Origin: Vibrionales bacterium SWAT-3
GTDB lineage: Bacteria; Pseudomonadota; Gammaproteobacteria; Enterobacterales; Vibrionaceae
Reading direction: 5' to 3'
Length of the DNA stretch: 50,696 nt
Assembly: GCA_000169995.1 (NCBI GenBank)
Contig: AAZW01000035.1
Location: 1-50,696, forward strand
The first letter of the stretch is position 1; the number at the start of each line of letters is the position of its first letter. Below are positions 34,547-43,241 of the stretch, piece by piece. The translations under genes and the position numbers were made by a program. The notes beneath the pieces are model-generated. The model was given only the letters and a program-made list of their open reading frames with translations. It made no database searches and was not told the DNA's origin.

Positions 34547-35443
34547 TTAGTCCGCATTCTGGGCTGATTCAAGAAGCAGTTCATAGAAACGTTTCGCGGC
34601 GGGCCCTGTCTTCACGCCTTTCGGCAGAGTAAGATGCAATGGAACCTGATAACCACTGCCATTTTCTACATTCAACACCGTGATCTTGTCACTGCCTCGG
34701 CTATCAACAATATGCTTTGGCAGCCTGCAATAGCCTACACCCTGCTCTACCGCACCAAAGGCATGGTCGAAATTATCGACCGTAATACGCTGGCTCGACT
34801 TCAACCAACCCACATCTTTTTTCTCTCCCAGCTTTTCAACCGAGCCTAAATCTCTCACCACAATTTGTGGCAGCGACGACAGTTGGTTTAGCGATATGGA
34901 TGACACGTTAGCCAAAGAGTGCGAACTTGCGACAACGGGCTCCATCATAGTGAACCCAAAGGCTTCGGCCGAATAGTTGGTAATTGGAAGGTTAATGATG
35001 GCAACATCGGCACGTTCTTGAGTGACCATTTCGGTGGTCTTCGACAAGGATGTTTCAACCACTTGGATTGAGGTGGTGTTGTTCTCGGCCATAAACGCAG
35101 CCATCGGCTTATAAAGGCGCTCAAGGCAGCACAAATGATCAACCGCAACCACGATTTCCGATTCGACTCCCTTTGCTAACTGCTCACTGATAAGCTCAAG
35201 CTCTCGCGCTTGTTCTAGCATGCTGCTCGCCCTACGCAATAAGGCTTTGCCATCTTCTGATAACACTGCCCTTCGACCTTCCACCTGAACCAAAGGCACA
35301 CCCAACTGGTCTTCCAACTTTCTCAACGCATAAATCAGCGTGGTGTGGCTCTTATTCAATTGCAGTGCCGCCGCCTGAATGCTGCCAGCGCGGTCTATCT
35401 CATAGAGTGTTTGCCATTGGTCGAGGGTGGTCTTCAATCTCAT
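34547..35443 (-). CDS. LysR-family transcriptional regulator
   Basis: 298 aa: N-terminal winged helix (LDQWQTLYEIDRAGSIQAAALQLNKSHTTLIYALRKLEDQLGVPLVQVEGRRAVLS, about 7-62) and effector-binding domain. It is divergent from the YdhR-like gene, with a 161-bp shared regulatory region (35444-35604) that includes A/T-rich arms (ATATTA...TAATAT) typical of LysR sites, so it probably controls that small operon. Effector unknown. Confidence 0.9.
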   Translation of the reverse strand: MRLKTTLDQWQTLYEIDRAGSIQAAALQLNKSHTTLIYALRKLEDQLGVPLVQVEGRRAVLSEDGKALLRRASSMLEQARELELISEQLAKGVESEIVVAVDHLCCLERLYKPMAAFMAENNTTSIQVVETSLSKTTEMVTQERADVAIINLPITNYSAEAFGFTMMEPVVASSHSLANVSSISLNQLSSLPQIVVRDLGSVEKLGEKKDVGWLKSSQRITVDNFDHAFGAVEQGVGYCRLPKHIVDSRGSDKITVLNVENGSGYQVPLHLTLPKGVKTGPAAKRFYELLLESAQNAD

Positions 35444-35604
35444 TGGTCTAAAATCCTGACAGTTAATGGCAATATTATGAACTTTTCTGTCTGTTTTTTA
35501 CAGGTAATATAAATCTCAACAACAAACGAGAATGGCTTGTTTGTCTTATACACCTATTTTTGAGCGGATTTTGTCAAACGGAATTTGCTAAACGGAGAAG
35601 CACC

Positions 35605-35910
35605 ATGAAACTACTACAAGTTGATTTTGAATTTTCAGGCCCTTTCGGTGAAGAGATGTCTAACGCACTCGTTGATCTAGCCCAGTCCATCAACAATGAG
35701 CCGGGCATGATCTGGAAAATCTGGACAGAAAACCAAGCTGAAAAACTGGGCGGTGGTGTCTACCTTTTTGAAGATCAACTCAGCGCTGAAGCTTACTTAG
35801 CCATGCATGCCGCTCGCTTAAAAGAGATGGGCGTTGATGAAGTTCGCGGCGTGATTTTTGACGTCAATCAGCCATTAACTACCATTAACAAAGGCCCAAT
35901 CAACGGCTAA
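35605..35910 (+). CDS. YdhR-like monooxygenase-fold protein
   Basis: 101 aa from the ATG at 35605, chosen because GGAGAAG precedes it; a frame from 35560 is possible. The sequence MKLLQVDFEFSGPFGEEMSN... EPGMIWKIWTENQAEKLGGGVYLFEDQLSAEAYLAMHAARL matches the YdhR family (dimeric ferredoxin-like alpha/beta barrel). It is proposed to be a monooxygenase or electron-poor ring-binding protein, without a proven reaction. It is followed after 48 bp by a small membrane protein gene on the same strand and controlled in all likelihood by the divergent LysR regulator. Confidence 0.85.
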   Translation: MKLLQVDFEFSGPFGEEMSNALVDLAQSINNEPGMIWKIWTENQAEKLGGGVYLFEDQLSAEAYLAMHAARLKEMGVDEVRGVIFDVNQPLTTINKGPING

Positions 35911-35958
35911 TGAAATGAATAAAGAATGAGCGAAAGGCACGAGATAGAGAGATAACAA

Positions 35959-36333
35959 ATGAACAATAAAACGTTTTTAAGCCTACACGGCATCATTTAC
36001 GCAGGGTTTGCCTTCGCGTTGTTTTTCCTACCAACAGTCATGTGGCCCATGTACGGTTTGGAAATTAATGATAAGTACGCTTACTTTCTCTCTCAACACA
36101 CCAGTATCTTCCTTGGTGGTATTGCAGCGATAACATGGTTACTGCGAGATATTGAAGCAGGAGCCAGCGCTAAAAAGCTCATCCAAGGTTTGGTTGTCAC
36201 CAATATGCTGGGTGCGATCATCACACTGTATGCTGCTTTTACGGGTATCTTTGTTGGCTTTGGTTGGAGCGACCCAGCGTTCTTCCTTTTGCTATCAGTA
36301 CTGAGCGTGTTGCAGGTTCGCAAGCAAGCTTAG
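35959..36333 (+). CDS. Small four-helix membrane protein
   Basis: 124 aa with four hydrophobic helices (about 5-27, 45-63, 72-95, 99-118) separated by short loops (IEAGASAKKLIQ). No signal sequence and no recognisable catalytic residues. The likely ribosome site is GAGATA 9 nt before the ATG. It lies 48 bp downstream of the YdhR-like gene and ends at a strong terminator, so both form one unit. Function unknown. Confidence 0.75.
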   Translation: MNNKTFLSLHGIIYAGFAFALFFLPTVMWPMYGLEINDKYAYFLSQHTSIFLGGIAAITWLLRDIEAGASAKKLIQGLVVTNMLGAIITLYAAFTGIFVGFGWSDPAFFLLLSVLSVLQVRKQA

Positions 36334-36361
36334 TAAGCGTGATTTTCAGGTAACACAAACA

Positions 36362-36391
36362 AAAAACACTCGGTATCTGCCGAGTGTTTTT
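36362..36391 (+). terminator. Terminator of the YdhR-like operon
   Basis: 12-bp stem (36362-36373 with 36380-36391), TATCTG loop, T-run; 28 bp past the stop codon. Confidence 0.9.
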
Positions 36392-36460
36392 ATATTCATC
36401 TTTCTATCAAGACCAAAGTTAGGTTCACTAAATAAGAGATAATCTTGATGTCTGACTTTG

Positions 36461-37003
36461 CTATTTGCTAGCAGACGATGAACGACCAAGCATACGGCTC
36501 AGTGTGCCATCTTTGTCCACTAATTGGTGTTTCAATGCACCCAAAACATGCAGAGCAAACACCACCATAATCAAGTTCACCGCATTCACGTGAACGAAAG
36601 AAGCCGCAGACTGCAACCACTCAGTTTTCTCACCAGCAGCAATCAACTCAATGCCGAATAGCTCTAATGCACGTCCACCAGCAACACTCATCACGGCACC
36701 AGAGATTGGCATCGCTAACGTCGCTAATAATAAGAAATGATGAACGCCTTTCGCGGCAATCTCTTGTGCTCTGGTTAATACAGCCACACTCTCAATTGCC
36801 CCTTCTTTCAAACGCCATACAAAGCGTGAAAGTGCCACAACTAAAACAATTAAACCTAATGATTTGTGCAGCCCCATTAACTCGCCTTTTTCGGGACCTC
36901 GAGGCATGCCTTCGAATTGAAGTCCAATAACAAACACAGCGATAAACAAAATGCCGGTAAGCCAATGGAAAATAACCGTCTGTTTAGATAATGATTTATT
37001 CAT
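36461..37003 (-). CDS. Cytochrome b561 (CybB-like)
   Basis: 180 aa from the ATG at 37003, which has GAGTGG upstream; an in-frame GTG at 37012 is less likely. Four membrane helices with heme-ligand histidines: VIFHWLTG, MGLHKSLGL, GVHHFLLLA and FALHVLGALKHQ. This is the enterobacterial CybB type, a quinol:O2 or superoxide-linked diheme protein. It differs from the other b561 protein in the window (15626). Its upstream region contains a 14-bp perfect inverted repeat (37065-37094) and a sequence resembling a Fur site. Confidence 0.9.
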   Translation of the reverse strand: MNKSLSKQTVIFHWLTGILFIAVFVIGLQFEGMPRGPEKGELMGLHKSLGLIVLVVALSRFVWRLKEGAIESVAVLTRAQEIAAKGVHHFLLLATLAMPISGAVMSVAGGRALELFGIELIAAGEKTEWLQSAASFVHVNAVNLIMVVFALHVLGALKHQLVDKDGTLSRMLGRSSSASK

Positions 37004-37040
37004 AATGACCACTCTATGTCTCTGACCTAGGTGTTATTTT

Positions 37041-37058
37041 GACTCATTATCATTACAC
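37041..37058. promoter_or_regulatory. Possible Fur-type site upstream of cytochrome b561
   Basis: On the minus strand AATGATAATGAGT agrees with the Fur core AATGATAATCATT at 11 of 13 positions. It lies about 40 bp upstream of the b561 start. Weak, sequence-only prediction. Confidence 0.35.
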
Positions 37059-37064
37059 TTAACA

Positions 37065-37094
37065 TGGTCTTTACGTAAAGTTACGTAAAGACCA
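37065..37094. repeat. 14-bp perfect inverted repeat built on TTACGTAA
   Basis: Arms 37065-37078 and 37081-37094 are separated by AG. Each arm contains TTTACGTAA, itself palindromic, so the site can be read as two tandem TTACGTAA motifs 10 bp apart as well as one hairpin. It sits between the b561 start and the blc stop. It could be the blc terminator stem (no T-run) or a regulator site. Confidence 0.6.
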
Positions 37095-37112
37095 AGAAAC
37101 CGCTACATACCG

Positions 37113-37631
37113 TTATTTTGAGTGCTCGACGTAAATCAATTCATCGGTATTAAACCCACGCTCTTTCGACATCGCTTTAAACTTCTCCATCACTTCTGGT
37201 GCGACTTCAGGCGTTCTTGCGAGTAGCCATAAGTAATCAGTGTCGGGCCCAGAAACGAACGCGTATTGGTATCCTTCCTCTTCCAATTCAAACACCACGT
37301 AGGCGCCATAAAACGGACCGAAGAACGACACCTTTAAGTAACCTTGGTCGCTACCTTCAACAAAATACGCTTTGCCTTCTGCCTCATTCCATTCGCCCTC
37401 TTCAGCCGAATAGCCGCGGTTAATCACTTTGACGCCGCCATCATCGCGTAGGCTGTATTCAGCGCTCACATTACTTAAGCCGCGCTCAAACGAGTGGTCT
37501 AAACGAGCCACTTCGTACCATTTCCCTAAATATCTATCCAATTCAAACTGCTGAACTGGCTTGACGGTTTCTGGCATGCCAACGCATCCACCCAATAAAA
37601 TCACGCTCAGCAGCAAAAGTATTTTCTTCAT
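37113..37631 (-). CDS. blc: Outer-membrane lipoprotein, bacterial lipocalin
   Basis: 172 aa with a lipoprotein signal (LILLGGC region, acylated C16) and one lipocalin barrel: signature GKWYEVARLDHSFERGLSNVSAEY (about 36-59), followed by the family blocks KVINRGY, GKAYF, LKVSFFGPFYGAYVVFEL and YLWLLARTPEV. It binds lysophospholipids or fatty acids at the outer membrane and is usually induced under membrane stress. It is monocistronic here. Confidence 0.95.
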   Translation of the reverse strand: MKKILLLLSVILLGGCVGMPETVKPVQQFELDRYLGKWYEVARLDHSFERGLSNVSAEYSLRDDGGVKVINRGYSAEEGEWNEAEGKAYFVEGSDQGYLKVSFFGPFYGAYVVFELEEEGYQYAFVSGPDTDYLWLLARTPEVAPEVMEKFKAMSKERGFNTDELIYVEHSK

Positions 37632-37778
37632 CCTAACCTCGACTTGTTTTAATCGTAATACGAGTAAGTCATTTGAGTCTTAACTTACGTCCTTGTTAAT
37701 ACGTGAACCCCATTAGCATGGTTCATATAACATTAAATTATTCAGACGTTTATGGAAATCGTTTCGTTGGTGAATCAA

Positions 37779-38639
37779 TCAAAGTCGCTTCATTGACTCT
37801 CGATATTGAGTCGGCGTCACCTGCTTATAAGATTTGAACTGGCGATTGAAGTTAGCTTGGTTGTCATAACCGACTTTTTCCATAATCAGATTCACAGGCA
37901 GAGATGTATTTAGCAGTAAATCACACGCCACATTTAATCTGATTTTCTTCAACCGCTGACTGAAGCTCTCGTTGTAATGCTTTTGAAACAGACGCCTGAC
38001 GCTGCTCTCACTAACATACAAATGACTAGCTAAGTCATTTACTGAAATGTCATGAATAAAATGATTCATCAGAAAGGCTTCGACCTTGTCTAGTTTGTCG
38101 CTGACCTCGTCTTCTTCAATGGAGTTAAAGGTTGGGTTAATTAGCTGCACGACTTCTTGATCATCAATCAGCAGAGCAAACAGAGAGAATAGAGTCAGTA
38201 GCTGTTGATGAGGAGGCTGTTCCATCACCTTATCTAGCAATTGTGTTGCCCTCTCTGCGGTATTAGGAGAAAACTGAAGTCCTTTCTTTGAGTCCTCTAA
38301 CAGCACACGTAACGGTTCAAGTTCACGACAGCACGCTATCAACGGCTCAATCCAATCTTTACGAAACCAAATCACATGGGTTTCGCAAACACGTGAGTCA
38401 TCACTGCTCTCTTTCGAATAAATGGCATGAGGCAAGTCTGGGCCAACCAAAATCATATGGTTATGGGACACTTCGCTTTGGTGGTGACCAACAAAGCTGT
38501 GCCCCGAGAAGTGACGATGTATCGCTATCTCGTACTCTTCATGTCTATGCCAACCGTAACTCTTGCTGCCTTCAACGATTTTCTTGTAGCGCCATGACGC
38601 ACCAATCCTTTGCGGCACCTTTTCTAAGTAACCTTTCAT
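37779..38639 (-). CDS. AraC-family transcriptional regulator
   Basis: 286 aa: N-terminal cupin-like sensing domain (GWHRHEEYEIAIHRHFSGHSFVGHHQSE, about 29-56) and C-terminal double helix-turn-helix (about 185-284: HDISVNDLASHLYVSESSVRRLFQKHYNESF and AREA-like IMEKVGYDNQANFNRQFKSYKQVTPTQYR). It is divergent from a 56-aa gene. The intergenic region holds two near-identical 11-12-bp units 41 bp apart (38664-38716), the direct-repeat form AraC proteins bind. Ligand unknown. Confidence 0.92.
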   Translation of the reverse strand: MKGYLEKVPQRIGASWRYKKIVEGSKSYGWHRHEEYEIAIHRHFSGHSFVGHHQSEVSHNHMILVGPDLPHAIYSKESSDDSRVCETHVIWFRKDWIEPLIACCRELEPLRVLLEDSKKGLQFSPNTAERATQLLDKVMEQPPHQQLLTLFSLFALLIDDQEVVQLINPTFNSIEEDEVSDKLDKVEAFLMNHFIHDISVNDLASHLYVSESSVRRLFQKHYNESFSQRLKKIRLNVACDLLLNTSLPVNLIMEKVGYDNQANFNRQFKSYKQVTPTQYRESMKRL

Positions 38640-38663
38640 TACGACACTCTGTGACCCTCTAAT

Positions 38664-38716
38664 ACTGAAAGTATACCCTTCAAACCATTTAAATAAGTAC
38701 TTTGACTGAAAAGTAT
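38664..38716. promoter_or_regulatory. Direct repeats in the AraC divergent promoter region
   Basis: ACTGAAAGTAT (38664-38674) and ACTGAAAAGTAT (38705-38716), same orientation, starts 41 bp apart (about four helical turns), between the AraC gene and the small plus-strand gene. Candidate AraC-type half-sites. Confidence 0.5.
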
Positions 38717-38793
38717 TGGATATTGCGCTAGCGGTACTGATCCAATTTTATCCGCTAAATATACTGCAGGTGAACTTAATCAGGAGAGCAACT

Positions 38794-38964
38794 ATGGACA
38801 CTTTATTATTAAAAATACGCGATATGATTCATGCCACACGTCAGCAGTGGATCGGAGAAATCACCTACAGCCACAATATTAAAGGTGATCATACGTGGAA
38901 ACTTTATGGCTATCACTCATACGCCGAGTACAAGAATGATTTGCTTAAAAGTTTGAAACAATAA
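38794..38964 (+). CDS. 56-aa hypothetical protein
   Basis: Starts at an ATG with an excellent ribosome site (CAGGAGAGCAACT). The product (MDTLLLKIRDMIHATRQQWI... YSHNIKGDHTWKLYGYHSYA...) is soluble, basic and rich in aromatic residues. I do not recognise a family. It is divergent from the AraC gene and may be a target. The secreted amidohydrolase gene begins 131 bp downstream with no terminator between, so they may be co-transcribed. Confidence 0.65.
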   Translation: MDTLLLKIRDMIHATRQQWIGEITYSHNIKGDHTWKLYGYHSYAEYKNDLLKSLKQ

Positions 38965-39095
38965 CCGTGATGAAAGGTATACCAGAGCCACAATACGCGG
39001 GGTAATCGCGGCTTTTGTTCGTCATTCATGTAAAGTTTCACACTGACCACTCGCTTTCTATACTTATTAAACAGTGGAAAATGGAAGACACAATA

Positions 39096-40814
39096 ATGAA
39101 CAACAAGCTTACTTTGCCACGCACTGCATTAGCCGCCTTAATCATGACGTTAGGTGCTGTATCACCGGCCCTCGCACAAGCTAAATCAGCAGTGCAAAGC
39201 CAAGAGGCTGACCAAATTTTCACTAATGCCGATATATACGGGCATCGAGAGTCAGATTCTATCGTTACCCATGACGGCAAGATCATTTTTATTGGCGACC
39301 TCGAACAAGCACAAACGTTTCAAGGGCAGAATACAGACGTTATCAACTTAGGGAATGCTTTTGTTCTGCCGGGTTTCATAGACAACCACAACCATGTTTT
39401 CGAAGCGGCCTCAGAGCTGGGTGGCACCTGTGAACTCGATTCTGAAGCAACACTCGAAGAGCAAATCCCCTACTTAGAAGCCTGTAAGATCAATGCTGAT
39501 TCAAATGGCAGAGGTTGGCTGATGGGATATGGTTTTTCATTAGAATCCACAATCAACAGTGACTCCGAGTACACGCCACTTGAGATCATCGACAGTATCT
39601 TCCCCGATCGACCAGTCGTGATCATGGAGCAGACTTCACATTCAATGTGGGTTAACTCCAAAGCACTGAAAATTGCACGAATTAGTCCCCAATCACCAGA
39701 CCCACAAGGCGGAGCCTATTTAAAAGATCCGACAAGCGGCAAGCTCAACGGCATCCTACTGGACAACGCCGGTGACCAAGTGATGGAAATGGCGTGGAAC
39801 AGTCAAAGCGAACTCTTCGAACAAAGTTACCAAGGCTTAATGTACGGCCTTGAAGAAGCGGCCGCGCACGGTATCACCACCATAGGTGACGGTAGAATGT
39901 ATTGGAAACGCGGTTGGTACGATGTTTGGCTAGAAGCCGAGCAAAACCAAGACCTCACCGCGCGCGTCTCATTGCGCCCCTGGGTTTACCCTTCCATGGC
40001 AATGCCCTCTAAATTGGAAGTGTTTGAGAAGATGTATTCCGATGACAAAAGTCGTCTATTGCTGGTCGATCAGGTGAAAATGTACAGCGATGGTATTTTT
40101 ATCAATGGTACAGCAAAAACGCTCGCTCCTTACTTAGATACTTACTTACCAAACTCTCCTAACGGCTTGAACTACATTCCACCAGCACAGATGAAACAGT
40201 GGTTAACGACCCTAGAAAAAATCGGCTTTAGTGCTCACATACATGCCATTGGTGACGGCGCAGTTCGAGAGTCTTTAGATGCCATCGAGAGCGTACGTAA
40301 GCAAGGTTCGAAAAAACCATACACGCTAACTCACGTTGAATTGATCAATGATGAGGATGTTCCACGATTTCAACAACTCGGCGTAACCGCGGATTTTCAA
40401 GTTGGGTCAGACTACGTCGCGCAACATGATCACGAATGGGCTAATGCTTTCTTAGGTGCTCGTCGCGCGAAAGCTATGATGAACCTCGACGCAATCCTCA
40501 AAACCGACGCCAATATCACGTTAAGTAGTGACTGGAATGTACACGACATCAACCCACTGGTTGGCATCGCGAATAGCTTGATCATGGGAAAGACCGGCCT
40601 AACAGATATCTATACCGCCATCGATGCTTACACCCTCAACGCAGCTAAGAGTCTAGGGATTGATGATATTACGGGGACAATTGAGGTTGGGAAGTCTGCA
40701 GACTTCGCCATTCTAGATAAAGATATCACCACCTTGTCAGCAAGAGGCATCGCCAAGACTCAAGTGCTGATGACGGTACTGCGTGGCGATGTGGTGTATC
40801 AAAATGGTGAATAG
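39096..40814 (+). CDS. Exported YtcJ-like amidohydrolase
   Basis: 572 aa from the ATG at 39096, giving a signal peptide (MNNKLTLPRTALAALIMTLG... ALAQA); the upstream in-frame ATG at 39015 adds 27 residues. The metal-dependent hydrolase (amidohydrolase family 3) has the first metal pair in DNHNHVFE, the central SDGIFINGTAKT, the histidines in HIHAIGDGA and LTHVELI, and the final Asp in LSSDWNVHDINPL. All expected ligands are therefore present. YtcJ-type proteins cleave imides or N-acyl compounds; the substrate is unknown. The gene precedes the ISL3 insertion by about 100 bp. Confidence 0.88.
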   Translation: MNNKLTLPRTALAALIMTLGAVSPALAQAKSAVQSQEADQIFTNADIYGHRESDSIVTHDGKIIFIGDLEQAQTFQGQNTDVINLGNAFVLPGFIDNHNHVFEAASELGGTCELDSEATLEEQIPYLEACKINADSNGRGWLMGYGFSLESTINSDSEYTPLEIIDSIFPDRPVVIMEQTSHSMWVNSKALKIARISPQSPDPQGGAYLKDPTSGKLNGILLDNAGDQVMEMAWNSQSELFEQSYQGLMYGLEEAAAHGITTIGDGRMYWKRGWYDVWLEAEQNQDLTARVSLRPWVYPSMAMPSKLEVFEKMYSDDKSRLLLVDQVKMYSDGIFINGTAKTLAPYLDTYLPNSPNGLNYIPPAQMKQWLTTLEKIGFSAHIHAIGDGAVRESLDAIESVRKQGSKKPYTLTHVELINDEDVPRFQQLGVTADFQVGSDYVAQHDHEWANAFLGARRAKAMMNLDAILKTDANITLSSDWNVHDINPLVGIANSLIMGKTGLTDIYTAIDAYTLNAAKSLGIDDITGTIEVGKSADFAILDKDITTLSARGIAKTQVLMTVLRGDVVYQNGE

Positions 40815-40832
40815 ATTTTACAACTAACAATA

Positions 40833-40848
40833 AGTGACATTATTCACC
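40833..40848. promoter_or_regulatory. CRP-like site, now separated from the porin-like gene by an IS
   Basis: AGTGA-CATTAT-TCACC fits the CRP consensus at 8 of 10 core positions. It lies 68 bp left of the ISL3 element. Before the insertion it would have been about 120 bp upstream of the outer-membrane barrel gene. Confidence 0.4.
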
Positions 40849-40915
40849 ACAAGGAAACAATTGTTACATGTCATTTTCAGAATGTTAGTTTTCGCAACAG
40901 ACAGATTAAATAAAG

Positions 40916-42263
40916 GGCTCTTCTCCGCTTAGATGAGTCTATAAACTAACAATAAAACCGCTAACACATTGATTTACAATCGCTTCCCACCTTATATATC
41001 AGTGTTGTAGTTTGTCGTTATTATCTTCCGCTCTATTTAACTTTAAAGGCCAATCCGTACAGTCTGTAACGCTTGAAGAAAGCTCTCATTCAGTACTCGT
41101 CAAGTGCAAGCGAGATAGACGCTGTAAAGTTGTTGATCCTGAGACTGGAGCTCCGCGCACCGTCGACCACTACGTTCACCGTCGCCTGTCGGATTTACCT
41201 GTCAGTGGTCGCCCTTGCGTTATAGAAATTGAATTGGCTCAGACAAGGGATAGGCTCGGCCGAAGGTTGATTGAAGAGGCTGATTTTGTTGATAAGGGGA
41301 GTCGTTATACAAAGAGGTTCTGTCACTTTATTAGTGGACTGTGCCGCTATATGAGCATCCACGCAGTGTCGAAGCATTTAGACATACGCTGGGAAACCGT
41401 GAAAAATATCGATAAAGCATTCCTTCTCTCTACCTTGCCTGCTTTAGAGCCTAAGAAGTTGACCAACCTTGTTCATATTGGCGTTGATGAAGTCGCCAGG
41501 GCTAAAGGCCATGATTATATGACCGTCGTTTATGATCTCGTTTCAGGACAACTTATTTGGGTTGACCATGGGCGGACTTCAAACGTACTCATCAACTTTT
41601 TTGAACAATTATCACCGCAAACGAGAGACGGCATCCAAGCGGTATCAATGGATATGGGGCAATCTTACCAATCAGCAGTGAGAAACGCTCTTCCGAATGC
41701 AGACATCGTTTTTGACCGGTTTCACGTTATGCAGAACTACTCTCTTCTGATAAGGAAAGAGCGTAATAAAGCGTTTAGGAAAGGAACACATGACGAGAAG
41801 AAAATGCTTAAAGGGACGCTATTTTTACTCCTCAAAAATGCGCCGAAATTAAGCGATAAGCAGTCAGATAGGCTAGATGATTTACTGGAAAGCAATAAGA
41901 CTCTTTGTACGATTTATATGCTCAAAGAGCAGCTTCAAGCCTTATGGGATGAACGTAATTTTGACTTGATGATCGCAGCGCTTGATGCGTGGTGCCAGCT
42001 TGCTAAAAAGACGAGGATCTTATCTCTCATCAACTTTGCAGACGCGCTTTGGGAGAGAAGAGTTGGGATCTGCAACTATGCAAAATATAAGCTGACGAAT
42101 GCCCGAGTGGAAGCAGGGAATGTATCGATAGGTCTTCTTAGACGGAGAGCCCGAGGAGTAAGGGATACTGATTACTTTAAATTGAAGATTAGACAAACCT
42201 CAATCCTAGAAACTCACTCTACCATTTATCCGGAAATCAAGCTCATCTAAGCGGAGAAGAGCC
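40916..42263 (+). mobile_element. ISL3-family insertion sequence (1348 bp)
   Basis: The ends are perfect 22-bp inverted repeats: the element starts GGCTCTTCTCCGCTTAGATG with AG following (40916-40937) and ends with its complement (42242-42263). A direct repeat AATAAAG flanks it (40909-40915 and 42264-42270). Seven bases are visible, where ISL3 members usually give eight. The single gene is a complete transposase, so the element looks intact and recent. Confidence 0.93.
41012..42250 (+). CDS. ISL3-family transposase
   Basis: 412 aa starting at a TTG, as often annotated for this Vibrio subgroup (MSLLSSALFNFKGQSVQSV...). It has the N-terminal ISL3 region and a DDE domain: HIGVDEVARAKGHDYMTVVYDL (first Asp), AVSMDMGQSYQSAVRNALPNADIVFDRFHVMQ (second Asp and surrounding signature) and TNARVEAGNVSIGLLRRRARG (Glu region). 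The N-terminal zinc-finger cysteines of many ISL3 transposases are mostly absent (CKRDRRCKVVDPETG). The stop codon lies inside the right inverted repeat. No disruption. Confidence 0.93.
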   Translation: MSLLSSALFNFKGQSVQSVTLEESSHSVLVKCKRDRRCKVVDPETGAPRTVDHYVHRRLSDLPVSGRPCVIEIELAQTRDRLGRRLIEEADFVDKGSRYTKRFCHFISGLCRYMSIHAVSKHLDIRWETVKNIDKAFLLSTLPALEPKKLTNLVHIGVDEVARAKGHDYMTVVYDLVSGQLIWVDHGRTSNVLINFFEQLSPQTRDGIQAVSMDMGQSYQSAVRNALPNADIVFDRFHVMQNYSLLIRKERNKAFRKGTHDEKKMLKGTLFLLLKNAPKLSDKQSDRLDDLLESNKTLCTIYMLKEQLQALWDERNFDLMIAALDAWCQLAKKTRILSLINFADALWERRVGICNYAKYKLTNARVEAGNVSIGLLRRRARGVRDTDYFKLKIRQTSILETHSTIYPEIKLI

Positions 42264-42312
42264 AATAAAGTAATTACAATGCTGCAGCTTTTTACAAATA
42301 ATGAAGTTACAT

Positions 42313-43008
42313 ATGAAGAAACATTTAATTTTACTTGCTGCGTTAACGTCTTTACCTGCTGCTGCGAATGACTTCTCTTCTATCTCATTTGGTGCTCAAT
42401 ATGGCATTGATGATGGCCTATCTGACTCAGTAATTGGGCATGCAGAAAGTAGCCTTGGTGGGTACGGTCGTTTATCTTGGAATTTTTACGACCATATCTT
42501 TGCTGACTACAACATCAGTTATAGCTCATTTGATGGACCTAGCTTTCAAAGCCAACATTTTTCAACAACAACCTATGCTTCAACAACAAAGCAAGATTTC
42601 GGCATCGGCTACTACTTCGAATTCGGCTCTTACTCACCTTATGTAAAAGTAAACAAGACGTCATTTAAGCAAAGCTACAAAGGTACAACTGGAAGCGTTT
42701 CTCCTGGCACAAATGGTATAACACCACCAGATATAACTGATGCGAGCTACACCGCGGATGGTTATGGTTTAGAGCTAGGTTCGTTCATTCATATGAGTGA
42801 GAATTGGACACTGAAAGTTTTAGGTAGCATTAGTAAGCTTGAAGAGAGCGGTCAGGACATTGATTTATACGAAACGTATGCCATTTCAGATACGAAATTC
42901 GGCAGCAATTGGGCTTTTGAAGCAGCGCTCGGCTATCGAAAACTTAAATCTCAAGGTGCTGACTTAGGCGAATTCATGCCACAAGTTGGTCTAAAATACG
43001 ATTTTTAA
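42313..43008 (+). CDS. Outer-membrane beta-barrel protein
   Basis: 231 aa from the ATG at 42313 (signal MKKHLILLAALTSLPAAAND); an ATG four codons earlier is also in frame. The body consists of alternating strands with aromatic girdles (DHIFADYNISYSSFDG, TKQDFGIGYYFEFGSYSPYVKVN, MSENWTLKVLGSISKLEES). It ends with a typical C-terminal phenylalanine strand, PQVGLKYDF. It fits small OmpA/OmpW-like eight-stranded barrels. An ISL3 element sits 50 bp upstream and splits off its former promoter region. A TACAAT at 42275-42280 could serve as -10. A terminator follows. Confidence 0.82.
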   Translation: MKKHLILLAALTSLPAAANDFSSISFGAQYGIDDGLSDSVIGHAESSLGGYGRLSWNFYDHIFADYNISYSSFDGPSFQSQHFSTTTYASTTKQDFGIGYYFEFGSYSPYVKVNKTSFKQSYKGTTGSVSPGTNGITPPDITDASYTADGYGLELGSFIHMSENWTLKVLGSISKLEESGQDIDLYETYAISDTKFGSNWAFEAALGYRKLKSQGADLGEFMPQVGLKYDF

Positions 43009-43132
43009 ATCCTATTTGATAGCGGCTTTATAAATTGAATGCTTGATAGCCCAGACTTGTCACCATTCTAATGAAAACACGACTCTAAATTTTCTGTGGT
43101 ATATCTATAAGCACATAAAATTCGATAGACCT

Positions 43133-43164
43133 AAAGGGTTGGTATTTATTACCAACCCTTTTTT
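43133..43164 (+). terminator. Terminator of the outer-membrane barrel gene
   Basis: Perfect 12-bp stem (43133-43144 with 43150-43161), TTTAT loop, T-run to 43164. Confidence 0.9.
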
Positions 43165-43241
43165 ATTTAATACTAATTTAGAGCAATCAAATAAATATGA
43201 GTCAGATTGTTAATATAAAATCTACTCAAACCTTCACACGA

